Origin: Mycolicibacterium porcinum
Lineage (GTDB): Bacteria > Actinomycetota > Actinomycetes > Mycobacteriales > Mycobacteriaceae
Reading direction: 5' to 3'
NCBI GenBank assembly: GCA_002086835.1
Contig: MVIG01000003.1
Location: 372,001 to 436,000 of the forward strand
DNA length: 64,000 nt
Translations under genes and position numbers: made by a program
Part shown: positions 52,043 to 64,000 of the stretch, piece after piece
Layout: every line of letters starts with the position of its first letter
Position numbering within the stretch: position 1 is the stretch's first letter
The notes under the pieces: model-generated
Told to the model about the DNA's origin: nothing
What the model saw: only the letters and a program-made list of their open reading frames with translations
The model's database searches: none

Positions 52043-53765
52043 CAGTATTCGGGCCCGTCGTTGGCCTCGGTCTTCTCCAGCGCGACCCGGATGCGCTCGG
52101 TGTCCTCAGGCGTCCACCCCTCCGGTGGTGCCACCGCGGCCCAGCCGTCGAGCACCGATTCGCCGTAGTTGTGTCCATGTCCGGCAGGGACGCTCGAGGC
52201 GTTCGTGATGTCGGCGGCCACCTGCCAGAACGTGATGATCGGGTACCAGCGCATCGAGGCGGTGCGGTCGGTCCCTGGCCGTTCGACCAACCAATCCGGT
52301 TCGGAGAACAGCAGATCCGTCGACCACCAGATGATCGGGTCGGACGGGTGCTGTAGGAACAGCACCCGGGTGCCCTCCCACGGGGCCGCGGCGTCCTCGG
52401 CGATCTCGGCGGCGCTGGCGGCCTCGGAGAACCGCACCGTGCGGCCGTTGTCGTAGCGGGGTCGCACTTGCGGAGTGCCCGGGTCGCGGCGCGCGGTCAG
52501 GCCGCTCCACAACGGGCTGGCGTTGGGCGGCCCGACCCACAACACCGACGAGAAGCCCATCCGCGAGATGTCGGGCAGCCAGCTGAACGCGCCTTGTCCG
52601 CCCATCGATCCCAGGCTCTCCCCGTACAGGACCAACTTGGGCCGGTGGTCGACGGGCAGTTGGGCCCAGCGCGCCTGGATCGCGTCGATCATCAGTCGGC
52701 CGATGTCCATGGATTTCTTCCGGTCCCCCATGAACGAAATCCAGCTCGGCAGATAGGAATACTGCATGCCGACCATCGCGGTGTCGCCGTTGTACATCAG
52801 CTCAAGCGCGCGGGCGGCCGTCGGGTTCACCCAGCCGGTGCCGGTGGTGGGAACGACGACCAGCAGCTTGCGGTCGAAGGCGTGGGTGCGCTCCAACTCG
52901 CTGAGCAGTACCGCGATTCGCTGATCGTCGGTGTCGGCCGTGTGCAGTCCGGCGTACACCCGGATCGGTTCCTTGGCCGGCGCACCGTTGAGCTCTTCGA
53001 GCTCGGCGACCCGTGGGCCGCTCGCGACGAAGTTGCGGCCCTGAAAGCCCAGTGAGTCCCAGGATGCGAATGAGACTGGGCTGCCGGATCTTTCCGGCTC
53101 AGTCGGCTGGCTCATGCCCTCACGCGTGGTGGAGTTCTGCGGCTGGAACACCCGGCTGGCCCCGGCCAGGAATCCTCGGTAGAGCACACCGTTGACGAGC
53201 GTGACGACCAGCACCACCACGATCGCGGTCCCGATGAACTGGGCCACCTCCCGGTGCAGATGCCAGCGCCGGATGAACACCCGGGCCAGCAGACGCACCA
53301 CGTCGCGCAGCAACCGCGCGGTGGCGATCAGTGCCGCGCCCACCGCGACGGCGATGATCAGGGTACGCAGGTACCCGAGGGTGGCCGGGCCTTCCATTCC
53401 CATCAGCGCCGAGACCTGCCGTTGCCAGGCCGCTGCGGGGATCAGCATCAGCACGCATGCCGTGATGGCGCCGGTGACGGTGAACGCCTTCAACCAGTAC
53501 GCCGTCCGCTTCGACGGCGGCCACCAGGCACGGTTGCGCAACCCGAAGCGGTACAGCGCTTTTCCCAGCAGCAGCCCGATGCCGTAGCCGATGGCGGCGT
53601 TGACGCCGCCGATCAGCCCGGCGAACAGCCAGTCGCGCGGCAGCAGCGACGGCGTCAGCGAGAGACAGAAGAACAGGGCTCCGACGGCGATGCCGGCGAA
53701 GTCCAGTCGCACCAGGCTCCAGGCCCAGCGCAGCAGGGGATGACGTTCGTTCGGGGCTTTCGCCG

Positions 53766-53769
<4 letters not shown>
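52042..53769 (-). CDS. Membrane-anchored alpha/beta-hydrolase family protein (PF10081 type)
   Basis: 575 residues from GTG 53769, which overlaps the purL stop (GTGA). About five N-terminal membrane helices ([20 protein letters not shown] and following) make the Abhydrolase_9_N region. The soluble C-terminal domain contains the nucleophile elbow [13 protein letters not shown] and a conserved His near PSDPIIWW / HGHNYGES. Lipid or ester hydrolysis is likely; substrate unknown. Confidence 0.88.
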
Positions 53770-56072
<2,303 letters not shown>

Positions 56073-56163
56073 GCCCAAGAGTCTATCGTTGCCGCTCGAG
56101 CACGTCCGACCAGGCGATTGCTGAGTGCACGCCCGCCGGCCTGAGCGACGGCATACTCAGCGG

Positions 56164-57144
56164 ATGTACAAGCTCGGGGCCAAGGGCCGTCTCGTCGTTC
56201 TCGGCGCCGTACTGACAGCCGGCGTCACCGGTTGCGATTTCGGGGGCTCACGCGCGGCCGACGCGATCGACGAAGTGCTGAAGAGTCATCCCGGCGTTAC
56301 GTCTGTCACACACACGGTTTCGAGCAACGACGGATTCGGGGTCCGCACCGCCAGCTTCGACGTCTACGTCAGCACCGGCGCCACCGCTGACCAACTGTCG
56401 GCGCTCGGGCGCACGTTCACCGACCAGGTGAACGGATCGAGGGTGTACGACGACAAGGGGGCCAGCATGAACGTGAGACGTTCAGCGCAGTCGTTCCCGG
56501 CCCAAACCGGCTCCACGATGTACGTCGGGGTCGCCCCGGCGAAGACCACCCCGGAACCGCCCTGGCAGGACTGGCTGAGACTGGCACAGGGCGACTACGC
56601 GTACGAGATCACCGGGTCGGCTTCACCTGACGACGGTTGGCAACCAGCTCGAACCAGCCTCACAGTGACGCTGCGCAGCTACGACCACGTGCACGATCCC
56701 CTGAGCGCATCGGAGTTCGCGGCCTCGGTGCGGCGGCTGATCGCGGACTTCCCGGACTCGAGCACGGACTGGCATATCGTCGATGCGGACGGCAACAACG
56801 CACCGAGCATCCGCTCGGACGACGGACTCCCCACCGACGAGCAGCTGGCGCTGTGGGAAGCACTGGATCGGCTGGCACCGACCGATGGCCTGTTCGATCT
56901 GGAGCCACCGCGGTTCTCCATCGGAGGGGTGCCCGCCGGCGCCGAGAGAGATCGCATTGTCGGAGGACAGCTTCAGCACATCGAGGAGTCTGGGCTGCCT
57001 GCCGTGTACGAGCTCGAGAACGAACACATCACGGTACGGCCGGGAGGCTGCTCCAAGGGCGCCCAGGAACCTCAGCCACGAACGCCTGCGGACCAGCGCC
57101 TGCAGACCGAGCTGCGCGCCCGGTTCGAAAGCTGCCCGCGATGA
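56164..57144 (+). CDS. Putative lipoprotein, unknown function
   Basis: 326 residues from ATG 56164. The signal ends in the lipobox VTGC (about residue 21). The mature protein is soluble and mixed alpha/beta (DAIDEVLKSHPGVTSVTHTV; VTLRSYDHVHDPLSASEFAA; PTDEQLALWEALDRLAPTDG), with a C-terminal Cys near the end. No family is recognised. An in-frame start at 56125 would place charged residues before the signal and is less likely. Confidence 0.75.
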   Translation: MYKLGAKGRLVVLGAVLTAGVTGCDFGGSRAADAIDEVLKSHPGVTSVTHTVSSNDGFGVRTASFDVYVSTGATADQLSALGRTFTDQVNGSRVYDDKGASMNVRRSAQSFPAQTGSTMYVGVAPAKTTPEPPWQDWLRLAQGDYAYEITGSASPDDGWQPARTSLTVTLRSYDHVHDPLSASEFAASVRRLIADFPDSSTDWHIVDADGNNAPSIRSDDGLPTDEQLALWEALDRLAPTDGLFDLEPPRFSIGGVPAGAERDRIVGGQLQHIEESGLPAVYELENEHITVRPGGCSKGAQEPQPRTPADQRLQTELRARFESCPR

Positions 57145-57168
57145 CGTGGCCGCGAGTGGGTTCCGAGC

Positions 57169-58377
57169 TCACGTGACCGGTTTGGCCTGCGATTTCGCAT
57201 AGGCGCGGGCAAGCGCCGGCGCGCCCGCTCCGTGCAGCACGACGCTGCCCAGGACCGCCACCACCAGTACCTGCGCGACCGTGTGTTCGGCCGCACCTTC
57301 GAGGGCGTTGAACGCCAGGAGTCCGAACACGATCGACGGAGTGCCACGCGGCCCGAGCCCACCCAACAACAGCTTCTCTCGCCAACCCAGCGACGAGCCG
57401 ACCATCGACAGCAGCACCGCGGCGACCCGCACCACGGTCAGTGCGAGCCCGCAGAACACCACGATCCCCCACGGCACGCCGTAACCGAGCGCCAGCACCG
57501 CGGTGAGCCCGAACACAAACCACATCACCGAGGCCAGCAGGAATCCGAGATCGTCGACGAGCTCGAGTTCGGCGGCGAAGGTCGGCGAGGTCCGGAAGTA
57601 ATTGAATGCGATGCCACAGACGAAAGCCGAGACGAAGCCGTTGCCACCGACGCCGAGACTGGCGCCGAACGACAACAGCGGAGCCGTCACCAGGATCAGT
57701 CGCTTGGCTTGGCCGGTCATCAGGCTGCGACGTTCGGCGTTGTTGGTCGCGATGGCCAGAACGGCGCCGACCACCGCCCCGACCAGAAGCGCCTTGCCCG
57801 CGTCCGGAACGGCCCGGGCCAAGGCGTCGAGCGGGGTCTCGGCATCGGTGCGATCGGAGGCCAGCACCAGCGCGAAGATGAACACCGGCGACACAATGCC
57901 GTCGTTGTATCCGGCCTCGACGGTCAACAAGCTGCGGACGCGCTCGGGTATCCGGGTGTCGCGCAGCAGCGACGACGTCGGCGCGAAATCGATCGGCACC
58001 ACCACGCAGGCGATCACCAGCAGCACCGCCCACGACAGCCCCGGCATCAGCCACAACCCCAGCAGCACCGATGCGGCCAGGCCCAGCGGCATCGCGATGA
58101 ACAGCAACCGCAGCGCCGACCGCGGATCGGAGCCGAGATACCCGCCGCGGACATCAGTGGCGTCGACGAAAAGCAGTACCGCAAGGATGATCTCGGCGAC
58201 GTGCTGAGCGGTGACGGCATTCAGCGTCGACGCCAACGCATCCTGGGTTGTGAAGCCGACCGCGATCCCGACCAGCACCAGCACCATCGGCGCCGTCAGG
58301 CGTAGTCGCTCGAAGCCACGCGAGAAGAGCGACCATCCGGCCAGCACCACCGAGACCGCGACGAGCGACAACAGCAT
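57169..58377 (-). CDS. Cation:proton antiporter, CPA1/NhaP type
   Basis: 402 residues with about 12 membrane helices. Family features are visible: LLVIACVVVPIDFAPTSSLL (the DFAP/DPT-type unwound helix with acidic residue) and VEAGYNDGIVSPVFIFALVL (the ND motif of CPA1 exchangers). The missing large C-terminal tail fits bacterial NhaP proteins. Probable Na+ or K+/H+ exchange. It lies 24 bp from the convergent lipoprotein gene. Confidence 0.88.
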   Translation of the reverse strand: MLLSLVAVSVVLAGWSLFSRGFERLRLTAPMVLVLVGIAVGFTTQDALASTLNAVTAQHVAEIILAVLLFVDATDVRGGYLGSDPRSALRLLFIAMPLGLAASVLLGLWLMPGLSWAVLLVIACVVVPIDFAPTSSLLRDTRIPERVRSLLTVEAGYNDGIVSPVFIFALVLASDRTDAETPLDALARAVPDAGKALLVGAVVGAVLAIATNNAERRSLMTGQAKRLILVTAPLLSFGASLGVGGNGFVSAFVCGIAFNYFRTSPTFAAELELVDDLGFLLASVMWFVFGLTAVLALGYGVPWGIVVFCGLALTVVRVAAVLLSMVGSSLGWREKLLLGGLGPRGTPSIVFGLLAFNALEGAAEHTVAQVLVVAVLGSVVLHGAGAPALARAYAKSQAKPVT

Positions 58378-58404
58378 GGCCGGAATCCTGCCAGCTGGCG
58401 GCGG

Positions 58405-58752
58405 TTATCCGCCCGCGATACAGAACGCGTTGCCGGCCGGGTCGGACAGCACCACCCAGTTGAACTCTTCACCGAAGTTGTGCCGCCCGGTTTCGGTGGC
58501 ACCGAGGCCCACCAGCCGGGCCACCTCGGCTTCCATGTCCGCGGCGTGGAAATCGAGGTGGACGCGGTTCTTGCCCGGGGTCGGATCGGGCACTCGCTGA
58601 AAGCCCAGGTTGGGGCCGCCATCCCGCTGCACGAGGACGAATTCACCTGGTGCGTAGGCGTTTACCGACCCGCTGACCGCCTGCGCCCACCATTCGGCGA
58701 GCGTGTCGGGGTCCGCGCAGTCGAACGTGATCATTTCCACCGAGAGGGTCAT
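58405..58752 (-). CDS. VOC family (glyoxalase-like) protein
   Basis: 115 residues, one VOC domain of two beta-alpha-beta3 units: LSVEMITFDCADPDTLAEWW and NRVHLDFHAADMEAEVARLV, ending FNWVVLSDPAGNAFCIAGG. Metal ligands could be His in VHLDFHA and the late acidic/Asp positions. The reaction is unknown. It lies 15 bp downstream of the M18 aminopeptidase gene, probably in its operon. Confidence 0.88.
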   Translation of the reverse strand: MTLSVEMITFDCADPDTLAEWWAQAVSGSVNAYAPGEFVLVQRDGGPNLGFQRVPDPTPGKNRVHLDFHAADMEAEVARLVGLGATETGRHNFGEEFNWVVLSDPAGNAFCIAGG

Positions 58753-58767
58753 GGCGCCGACCCTAGA

Positions 58768-60027
58768 TCAGGCCGGTGACAAAAACCCCTGCAATGCCGC
58801 GGAGTAGGCCGCGACGTCCCGGGCGCCCATGAACTCGCGTGCGGAATGCATGGCCAGCTGCGCCGCGCCGACGTCGACGGTCGGGATCCCGGTGCGCGCC
58901 GAGGTCATCGGACCGATGGTCGACCCGCACGGCAGATCGGCGCGATGCTCGTAGCGCTGCAGCGGTACCCCGGCCTGATCGCAGGCCAGCGCGAACGCCG
59001 CCGCGGTGCGACCGTCGGTGGCGTAGCGCAGGTTGGGCTGCACCTTGAGTACGGGGCCGGCGTTGACCTCGATCAGATGTCCGGGTTCGTGCCGGTCCGG
59101 GTAGTTCGGGTGCGTCGCGTGCGCCATGTCCCCGGAGGCCACCATCGAGCCGGCGGCCCGGCGCAGGAAGTCTTCCCGGGAACCACCCGCGGCGAGGACG
59201 ATGCGCTCCAGCACCGTCGGCAGCAGCTCGGACTGGGCGCCGTGGTCGGAGGTCGAGCCGACCTCCTCGTGATCGAACAAAGCCAGCACCGGGACGTGCG
59301 CGCCGGCGTCCGCCGCCAGGAATGCCTCCAGGCCCGCGTAGCAGGTGGCCTGGTTGTCCAGCCTCGGCGCGCTGACGAACTCGCCCTCGGCGCCGGTGAT
59401 CGCCGACGGCGCCAGATCGTGGGTCATCAGGTCGAACCCGAGCACGTCGCGCTCTTCCACCCCGGCCCGCCCGGCGACGAACCGCAGGAACGATCCCGGC
59501 CGCTCGCCCAGGCCCCACACGGCGTTGACGTGGCGCTGCGGATCGGGGCTGACGCCCTTGCGGTCCTCGGACAGGTGGATCGCGAGCTGGGGCACGCGCA
59601 GGATCGGATCGTCGATCCGGACCAGCCGGTGGTCGATCCGGTTGCCGTCGCGGACCGAGAGCCGGCCGCTGATCCCGAGGTCGCGGTCCAGCCACGAGTT
59701 CAGCCAGGCGCCGCCGTAGGGCTGCAACGCAACCACCTGCCAGCCCGCGACGACACGATCCGGGTGCTGCTTGACCCGGAGGTTGGGGCTGTCGGTGTGG
59801 CCGCCGACCACCCGGAACGGTGCGGTGGCCTCGGCGCCCTGTGTGTTCCACGCCACCAGCGAGCCCGCCCGTACCGTGAAGAACTTCCCCCCGTCGGGCC
59901 AGGCGTCCGTTTCGGCGAGCTCGGTGAATCCTGCGTCATGCAGGCGTTGCGCTGCGGTGGCGCAGACATGAAACGGCGATGGGGACGCGTCGATGAACTC
60001 GCACATGCTCTGGGCGCTGGCTGCCAT
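58768..60027 (-). CDS. pepC: M18 family aminopeptidase
   Basis: 419 residues. The zinc-site motifs are complete: [29 protein letters not shown] (bridging Asp), [14 protein letters not shown] (Glu-Glu) and [20 protein letters not shown]. It corresponds to Rv0800 and cleaves N-terminal acidic or neutral residues; tetrahedral complexes are typical. It is divergent from the DyP peroxidase gene (50 bp). Confidence 0.93.
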   Translation of the reverse strand: MAASAQSMCEFIDASPSPFHVCATAAQRLHDAGFTELAETDAWPDGGKFFTVRAGSLVAWNTQGAEATAPFRVVGGHTDSPNLRVKQHPDRVVAGWQVVALQPYGGAWLNSWLDRDLGISGRLSVRDGNRIDHRLVRIDDPILRVPQLAIHLSEDRKGVSPDPQRHVNAVWGLGERPGSFLRFVAGRAGVEERDVLGFDLMTHDLAPSAITGAEGEFVSAPRLDNQATCYAGLEAFLAADAGAHVPVLALFDHEEVGSTSDHGAQSELLPTVLERIVLAAGGSREDFLRRAAGSMVASGDMAHATHPNYPDRHEPGHLIEVNAGPVLKVQPNLRYATDGRTAAAFALACDQAGVPLQRYEHRADLPCGSTIGPMTSARTGIPTVDVGAAQLAMHSAREFMGARDVAAYSAALQGFLSPA

Positions 60028-60077
60028 ATCTCTATCTTGACCGGGTTTTCGTCGCGCGCCGCGTTAGGGTCGATCTT

Positions 60078-61109
60078 GTGCCCGCACCACAGCCCCAGCC
60101 GGTCCTGGCCCCGCTGACACCGGCCGCCGTGTTCATGGTCGCGACCATCGACGAGGGCGGCGAGGCAACCGTTCACGACACCCTGACCGATGTATCGGGC
60201 CTGGTGCGTGCCATCGGCTTCCGGGACCCCACCAAGCACCTGTCGGCCATCGTGTCGATCGGTTCCGACGCCTGGGACCGGTTGTTCTCCGGCCCGCGCC
60301 CCGCCGAACTGCACCCGTTCATTCCCCTGGACGGCCCGCGTCACCGTGCCCCGGCAACTCCCGGCGACCTGTTGTTCCACCTGCGGGCCGAGTCCATGGA
60401 CGTCTGCTTCGAACTGGCCACCAAATTCGCCGACGCGCTGGCCGGCGCCGTGACGATCGTCGACGAGGTGCACGGCTTCAAGTTCTTCGACAACCGGGAT
60501 CTGCTCGGCTTCGTCGACGGCACCGAGAATCCGAACGGTCCGGTGGCCACCAACGCCAGCCAGATCGGCGACGAGGACCCGGATTTCGCCGGCGGCTGCT
60601 ATGTGCACGTGCAGAAGTACACCCATGACATGGGTTCGTGGAACTCGCTGTCCACCGAGGAGCAAGAGCGGGTGATCGGCCGCACCAAACTCGACGACAT
60701 CGAGCTCGACGACGCGGTCAAGCCGCCCAATTCGCATGTGGCGCTCAACGTGATCGAAGACGACGAGGGCAACGAACTCAAGATCATCCGCCACAACATG
60801 CCGTTCGGTGAGATCGGCAAGGGCGAATTCGGCACGTATTACATCGGTTATTCGCGCACCCCTGCGGTCACCGAGCGGATGCTGACCAACATGTTCATCG
60901 GCGACCCGCCCGGGAACACCGACCGTATCCTCGATTTCTCGACCGCCGTCACCGGCGGCCTGTTCTTCACCCCCACCATCGATTTTCTGGATGATCCACC
61001 GCCCCTGCCCTCTTCCGACGAAGAGTCGTCAGCGGCGGAAGCACCACCGGCTCAGGGCCACCGCGACGGCTCGCTCGGCATCGGCAGTCTGAAAGGAATC
61101 CCGCAATGA
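60078..61109 (+). CDS. Dye-decolorizing (DyP) peroxidase, encapsulin cargo
   Basis: 343 residues. The DyP motif GFVDGTENPNGP with catalytic Asp and the heme-distal/proximal region NSHVALNV…KIIRHNMPFG and GYSRTPAVT are present. The C-terminus carries an encapsulin-targeting peptide, DGSLGIGSLKGIPQ, after a disordered Ser/Glu/Ala linker. It corresponds to Rv0799c. TAGGGT ends 7 nt before GTG 60078 (leaderless). It overlaps the encapsulin gene by 4 bp, so cargo and shell are co-translated. Confidence 0.95.
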   Translation: MPAPQPQPVLAPLTPAAVFMVATIDEGGEATVHDTLTDVSGLVRAIGFRDPTKHLSAIVSIGSDAWDRLFSGPRPAELHPFIPLDGPRHRAPATPGDLLFHLRAESMDVCFELATKFADALAGAVTIVDEVHGFKFFDNRDLLGFVDGTENPNGPVATNASQIGDEDPDFAGGCYVHVQKYTHDMGSWNSLSTEEQERVIGRTKLDDIELDDAVKPPNSHVALNVIEDDEGNELKIIRHNMPFGEIGKGEFGTYYIGYSRTPAVTERMLTNMFIGDPPGNTDRILDFSTAVTGGLFFTPTIDFLDDPPPLPSSDEESSAAEAPPAQGHRDGSLGIGSLKGIPQ

Positions 61110-61903
61110 ACAACCTGTACCGCGAGCTTGCTCCGATCACCGAGTCCGCTTGGGCCGAGATCGAACTCGAGGCCAGCCGGACCTTCAAGCGGCACATCGC
61201 CGGACGGCGCGTGGTCGATGTCAGCGAGCCGGGCGGCCCGGTCACCGCGGCGGTCAGTACGGGTCATCTGCTCGACGTGAAGTCGCCCGGCGACGGTGTG
61301 GTGGCCCATCTGCGCGACGCCAGGCCCCTGGTGCGCCTGCGCGTGCCGTTCACGGTGTCGCGCACCGCGATTGACGATGTCGAGCGCGGCGCACAGGACT
61401 CCGACTGGGATCCGGTCAAGGAGGCCGCCAAGAAGCTGGCGTTCGTCGAGGACCGGGCGATCTTCGAGGGCTACCCCGCGGCCTCGATCGAGGGCATCCG
61501 CAGCTCCAGCTCCAACCCGGCGCTGGCACTGCCCGACGATGCCCGCGAGATTCCCGACGTGATCGCCCAGGCCCTCTCCGAGCTGCGTCTGGCCGGCGTC
61601 GACGGGCCGTACTCCGTGCTGTTGTCGGCGGCCATCTACACGAAGGTCAGCGAGACCACCGCGCACGGCTATCCGATCCGTGAGCACCTGAGCCGACTCG
61701 TCGACGGGGAGATCATCTGGGCCCCCGCGATCGACGGCGCGTTCGTATTGTCCACCCGTGGTGGGGATTTCGATCTGCAGCTGGGCACCGACGTCTCGAT
61801 CGGCTACCTGTCCCACGATGCCGAGAGCGTGCAGCTGTACCTGCAGGAGACGTTGACGTTCCTGGCCTACACGGCCGAGGCTTCCGTCGCCCTCACGGCG
61901 TAG
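61106..61903 (+). CDS. Family 1 encapsulin shell protein (Cfp29-like)
   Basis: 265 residues, the length of T=1 encapsulins with the HK97 fold: MNNLYRELAPITESAWAEIE, RRVVDVSEPGGPVTAAVSTG, FVEDRAIFEGYPAASIEGIR and SIGYLSHDAESVQLYLQETL. Sixty copies form a ~24 nm shell that holds the DyP peroxidase, giving an oxidative-stress compartment. It corresponds to Rv0798c. A strong hairpin follows the stop. Confidence 0.95.
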   Translation: MNNLYRELAPITESAWAEIELEASRTFKRHIAGRRVVDVSEPGGPVTAAVSTGHLLDVKSPGDGVVAHLRDARPLVRLRVPFTVSRTAIDDVERGAQDSDWDPVKEAAKKLAFVEDRAIFEGYPAASIEGIRSSSSNPALALPDDAREIPDVIAQALSELRLAGVDGPYSVLLSAAIYTKVSETTAHGYPIREHLSRLVDGEIIWAPAIDGAFVLSTRGGDFDLQLGTDVSIGYLSHDAESVQLYLQETLTFLAYTAEASVALTA

Positions 61904-61915
61904 TTCCCTGGCCCC

Positions 61916-61952
61916 GCGAGCGGGCGTGTCTGCTGTGCGACACGCCGCTCGC
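61916..61952. terminator. Strong hairpin between the encapsulin and purQ genes
   Basis: The arms at 61916-61930 and 61939-61952 (core GGCGTGTC/GACACGCC) form a 14-bp stem with one bulged G and an 8-nt loop. It can terminate both convergent transcripts. Confidence 0.8.
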
Positions 61953-61995
61953 GAGCAGCACTTTGTGCACGCTCGGCGGAGCAGCGAGGTCAGAG

Positions 61996-62670
61996 CTAAA
62001 CGGACAGAACCGCGTCCAGCGCGGAGTAGAACAGCCCGAGCCCGTCATCCGACGGACCGGTCAACGCCTCGGTGGCGTGTTCGGGATGCGGCATGAGGCC
62101 GACGACGCGCCGGTTTTCCGAGCACACACCCGCGATTCCGCGCATGGAACCGTTGAGGTTCTCGCGGTAGCGGAAGACCACCCGGTCCTCACCCTCGAGC
62201 TCGTCGAGCACGGCCTCGGAGGCGACATACCGGCCCTCTCCCGACTTGAGCGGGATCAGCAGGTCCGCGCCGGCGTCATACCGGGTTGTCCAGGCGGTGG
62301 CGTTGGAGGCGACCTCCAGCCACACGTCGCGGCAGATGAAATGCAGGCCGGCGTTGCGGGTCAGCGCTCCGGGCAGCAGCCCGGCCTCGCACAGCACCTG
62401 GAAGCCGTTGCAGATACCGAGGACGGGCATGCCCTTGCCTGCGGCTTCCACGACCGAACCCATCACGGGGGCGAACTTCGCGATGGCCCCGCAGCGCAGG
62501 TAGTCCCCGTAGGAGAAACCGCCGGGGACGACGACGGCGTCGACGCCTTTCAGATCGGCGTCGGCGTGCCACAGGCTGACCGCCTCGGCGCCGGCCAGCC
62601 GGACGGCTCGGGCCGCATCGACATCGTCGAGCGTCCCGGGGAAGGTGATCACCCCGACACGGGTGGTCAC
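61996..62670 (-). CDS. purQ: Phosphoribosylformylglycinamidine synthase subunit PurQ
   Basis: 224 residues. The class I glutamine amidotransferase triad is visible: [12 protein letters not shown] (Cys ~ residue 87) and PHPEHA (His/Glu near 195). The N-terminal [16 protein letters not shown] and [15 protein letters not shown] are typical. It supplies ammonia to PurL. Its start overlaps the purS stop by 4 bp (ATGA). Confidence 0.97.
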   Translation of the reverse strand: MTTRVGVITFPGTLDDVDAARAVRLAGAEAVSLWHADADLKGVDAVVVPGGFSYGDYLRCGAIAKFAPVMGSVVEAAGKGMPVLGICNGFQVLCEAGLLPGALTRNAGLHFICRDVWLEVASNATAWTTRYDAGADLLIPLKSGEGRYVASEAVLDELEGEDRVVFRYRENLNGSMRGIAGVCSENRRVVGLMPHPEHATEALTGPSDDGLGLFYSALDAVLSV

Positions 62671-62906
62671 GCGTCCTCCCGGCTCACCGAGAAGTCCTCG
62701 ATAACGGTGTTGGCCAGCAGAGATTCGGCGATCTCAGCCAGGGTCTGGTCGGCTACGGAGTCATCGACTTCGAGCTCGAACCGCTTCCCTTGACGGACGT
62801 CCGAGATACCACCATGTCCGAGCCGACCTAGTGCCCCGACGATCGCCTGCCCCTGAGGGTCGAGGATCTCCGCCTTGGGCATGACGTGCACAACCACCTT
62901 TGCCAC
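62667..62906 (-). CDS. purS: Phosphoribosylformylglycinamidine synthase subunit PurS
   Basis: 79 residues: [40 protein letters not shown] and a C-terminal [13 protein letters not shown] helix, full length for PurS. GTG 62906 matches the homologous start (V-A-x-VVVHV). It bridges PurQ and PurL in the FGAM synthase complex. Confidence 0.95.
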   Translation of the reverse strand: MAKVVVHVMPKAEILDPQGQAIVGALGRLGHGGISDVRQGKRFELEVDDSVADQTLAEIAESLLANTVIEDFSVSREDA

Positions 62907-62916
62907 GGCGCACACT

Positions 62917-63579
62917 CTACCGGCACGACCCTATGTAGGCCGTGCACAGTGGGTCGGCCAGCGCATCGAGCAACTGACCGTCCGGCGGCGCCGACCATGC
63001 GACCTGTGGCGGCGTGGTCGACCACATGGCCAACTCGACCACCGTGCTGTTGTCCGGATCGGCGATCAGGTACTGGTGCAGCACCCGGGTGTTGCCGAAG
63101 TTGATGGCCGCCGCGAACCGTCCGGGCCGGTCGGTCGTGACCGATGCCCCGGCCCCCGGACAGCTGCGCAGCGCGCCGACCGCGCCCTGCACCACCGCCA
63201 GCGCGGTTTGCCCGCCCTGCCAGGTGTCGCCGCGCCAGTGGATCACCTGGACGCGCAGTTGCCAGTGCCCTTCGGGCCGGGAGACCTCCGACCGTGCCGC
63301 CACCGCGTAGTCGCGTGGATCCCCGGGGATCGGAGGTGACGCGCACTCCTCTTCGAAGCGGAAACGCGGGGACGCTGCGGTGACGGCCAATCCCGCGAGT
63401 CCGGGCCAGCGGTACTCGCGGTTCAACGGCAGTTTCGAGGTGACGACCCACGCCGAGTCCGGGATGCGGTCACACAGCGGCGGACAGTCCGCGCCGGGAT
63501 CCGACCATGCCGGGGGCGGCCCTGCGGCCAGCCCGCAGAGCATGATCGACATCGCCACGACCACCCGCCATATCCCCAC
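62917..63579 (-). CDS. Secreted hypothetical protein (Rv0787-like position)
   Basis: 220 residues from GTG 63579; TATTGT ends 8 nt upstream (leaderless). A signal peptide (WRVVVAMSIMLCGLAAGPPP, cleavage near AWS-DP) precedes a Cys-containing domain (GADCPPLCDRIPDSAWV; RFEEECASPPIPGD; LRSCPGAG; LCTAYIGSC), with eight mature cysteines suggesting disulfides. No family is recognised beyond mycobacterial conserved exported proteins. It ends 10 bp before purS and may be upstream in the purS-purQ transcript. Confidence 0.75.
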   Translation of the reverse strand: MGIWRVVVAMSIMLCGLAAGPPPAWSDPGADCPPLCDRIPDSAWVVTSKLPLNREYRWPGLAGLAVTAASPRFRFEEECASPPIPGDPRDYAVAARSEVSRPEGHWQLRVQVIHWRGDTWQGGQTALAVVQGAVGALRSCPGAGASVTTDRPGRFAAAINFGNTRVLHQYLIADPDNSTVVELAMWSTTPPQVAWSAPPDGQLLDALADPLCTAYIGSCR

Positions 63580-63598
63580 CGAGCGCCACAATATAGGT

Positions 63599-64000
63599 AT
63601 GCAACTCACGCATTTCGGACATTCGTGCCTACTGGCCAGTATTTCGGACACCACCGTGTTGTTCGACCCGGGCAACTTCTCGCATGGGTTCGAAGGCATC
63701 ACCGGCCTGTCGGCCATCCTGATCACCCATCAGCACCCCGACCACGCCGATACCGCCCGGTTGCCCGCGCTGATCGACGCCAACCCGCAGGCCGCGCTCT
63801 ACGCCGATCCGCAGACCGCCTCACAGCTGGGCGAGCCCTGGCGGGCAGTGCATCCCGGCGACGAGTTCCGGGTCGGCTCACTCAATGTGCGCGGAGCCGG
63901 TGGCAAGCATGCCGTGATCCACCCCGAAATCCCTGTGATCGACAACATTTCGTACCTGCTGGGCGATGGCGAGCATCCGGCCCGGCTGATGCATCCGGGC
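63599..64000 (+). CDS. MBL-fold metallohydrolase, 3' truncated by the window
   Basis: 134 codons are visible from ATG 63599 and run off the end. MQLTHFGHSCLLASISDTTV and ILITHQHPDHADTARLPALI show the MBL metal motif HxHxDH in the form THQHPDHAD. It resembles YtnP/UlaG-like beta-lactamase-fold hydrolases and Rv0786c. It is divergent from the secreted protein gene, with 19 bp between starts. Confidence 0.88.
   Translation, partial: MQLTHFGHSCLLASISDTTVLFDPGNFSHGFEGITGLSAILITHQHPDHADTARLPALIDANPQAALYADPQTASQLGEPWRAVHPGDEFRVGSLNVRGAGGKHAVIHPEIPVIDNISYLLGDGEHPARLMHPG

Overview
The window is a high-GC actinobacterial chromosome segment, almost certainly from a fast-growing mycobacterium (Mycolicibacterium-like). 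The evidence is gene content and order: mycothiol synthase (mshD), the mannan factor lmeA, desA1, an encapsulin/DyP pair, a poly-cysteine leader ORF ahead of cysA2/sseC, and DUF732 and MCE proteins. From about 23.5 kb to the right end the order closely follows the M. tuberculosis Rv0824c-to-Rv0786c block (desA1, dus, LCP, phoU, mshD, glnR, lmeA, thiX, cysA2, sseC, nitrobindin, pabC-like, ygfZ, DUF3073, purM, purF, purL, pepC, DyP, encapsulin, purQ, purS). Locus names are from memory of that genome, not from a search.

Left part (0-12 kb): the tail of a porin/PE-like protein, SRPBCC proteins, two overlapping universal stress proteins, a CoA racemase (far-like) divergent from a 2-keto-acid decarboxylase (kdc), an orphan Hcp-like protein, a UBP zinc finger, and a TetR-controlled group (FAD oxidoreductase, TetR, DUF2834) with two matching operators. 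At 12.1-14.1 kb is a three-gene, translationally coupled cassette: a membrane protein with a Gly/Cys-only tail (TIGR04222 type), a DUF692/MNIO metalloenzyme, and a small SCO6045-like partner. This is the best candidate for an undescribed peptide-modification system in the window.

Accessory region (15-18.7 kb): an LRR-like gene, a possible truncated SUKH-like gene, a small gene with a frame-changing 8-bp tandem repeat, then four tRNA genes (Phe, Asp, Glu on minus; Lys on plus), a decayed glbN hemoglobin fragment, and a CGNR regulator/MFS exporter pair. No integrase or insertion sequence was recognised.

Central part (20-42 kb): secreted DUF732 and PASTA-like proteins, an MpaB oxygenase with divergent TetR, fatty acid desaturation, phosphate uptake (pstSCAB, phoU, PhoB/RegX3-type box), nitrogen regulation (glnR), mycothiol, and a cysteine-responsive sulfur operon. 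Right part (42-64 kb): purine synthesis genes on the minus strand (purS-purQ, purL, purF-purM), interleaved with folate/Fe-S, membrane, MCE, hydrolase, antiporter, aminopeptidase and encapsulin genes. Several genes start directly at a predicted transcription start (TAnnnT, 6-8 nt, then GTG/ATG), the leaderless pattern usual in mycobacteria.
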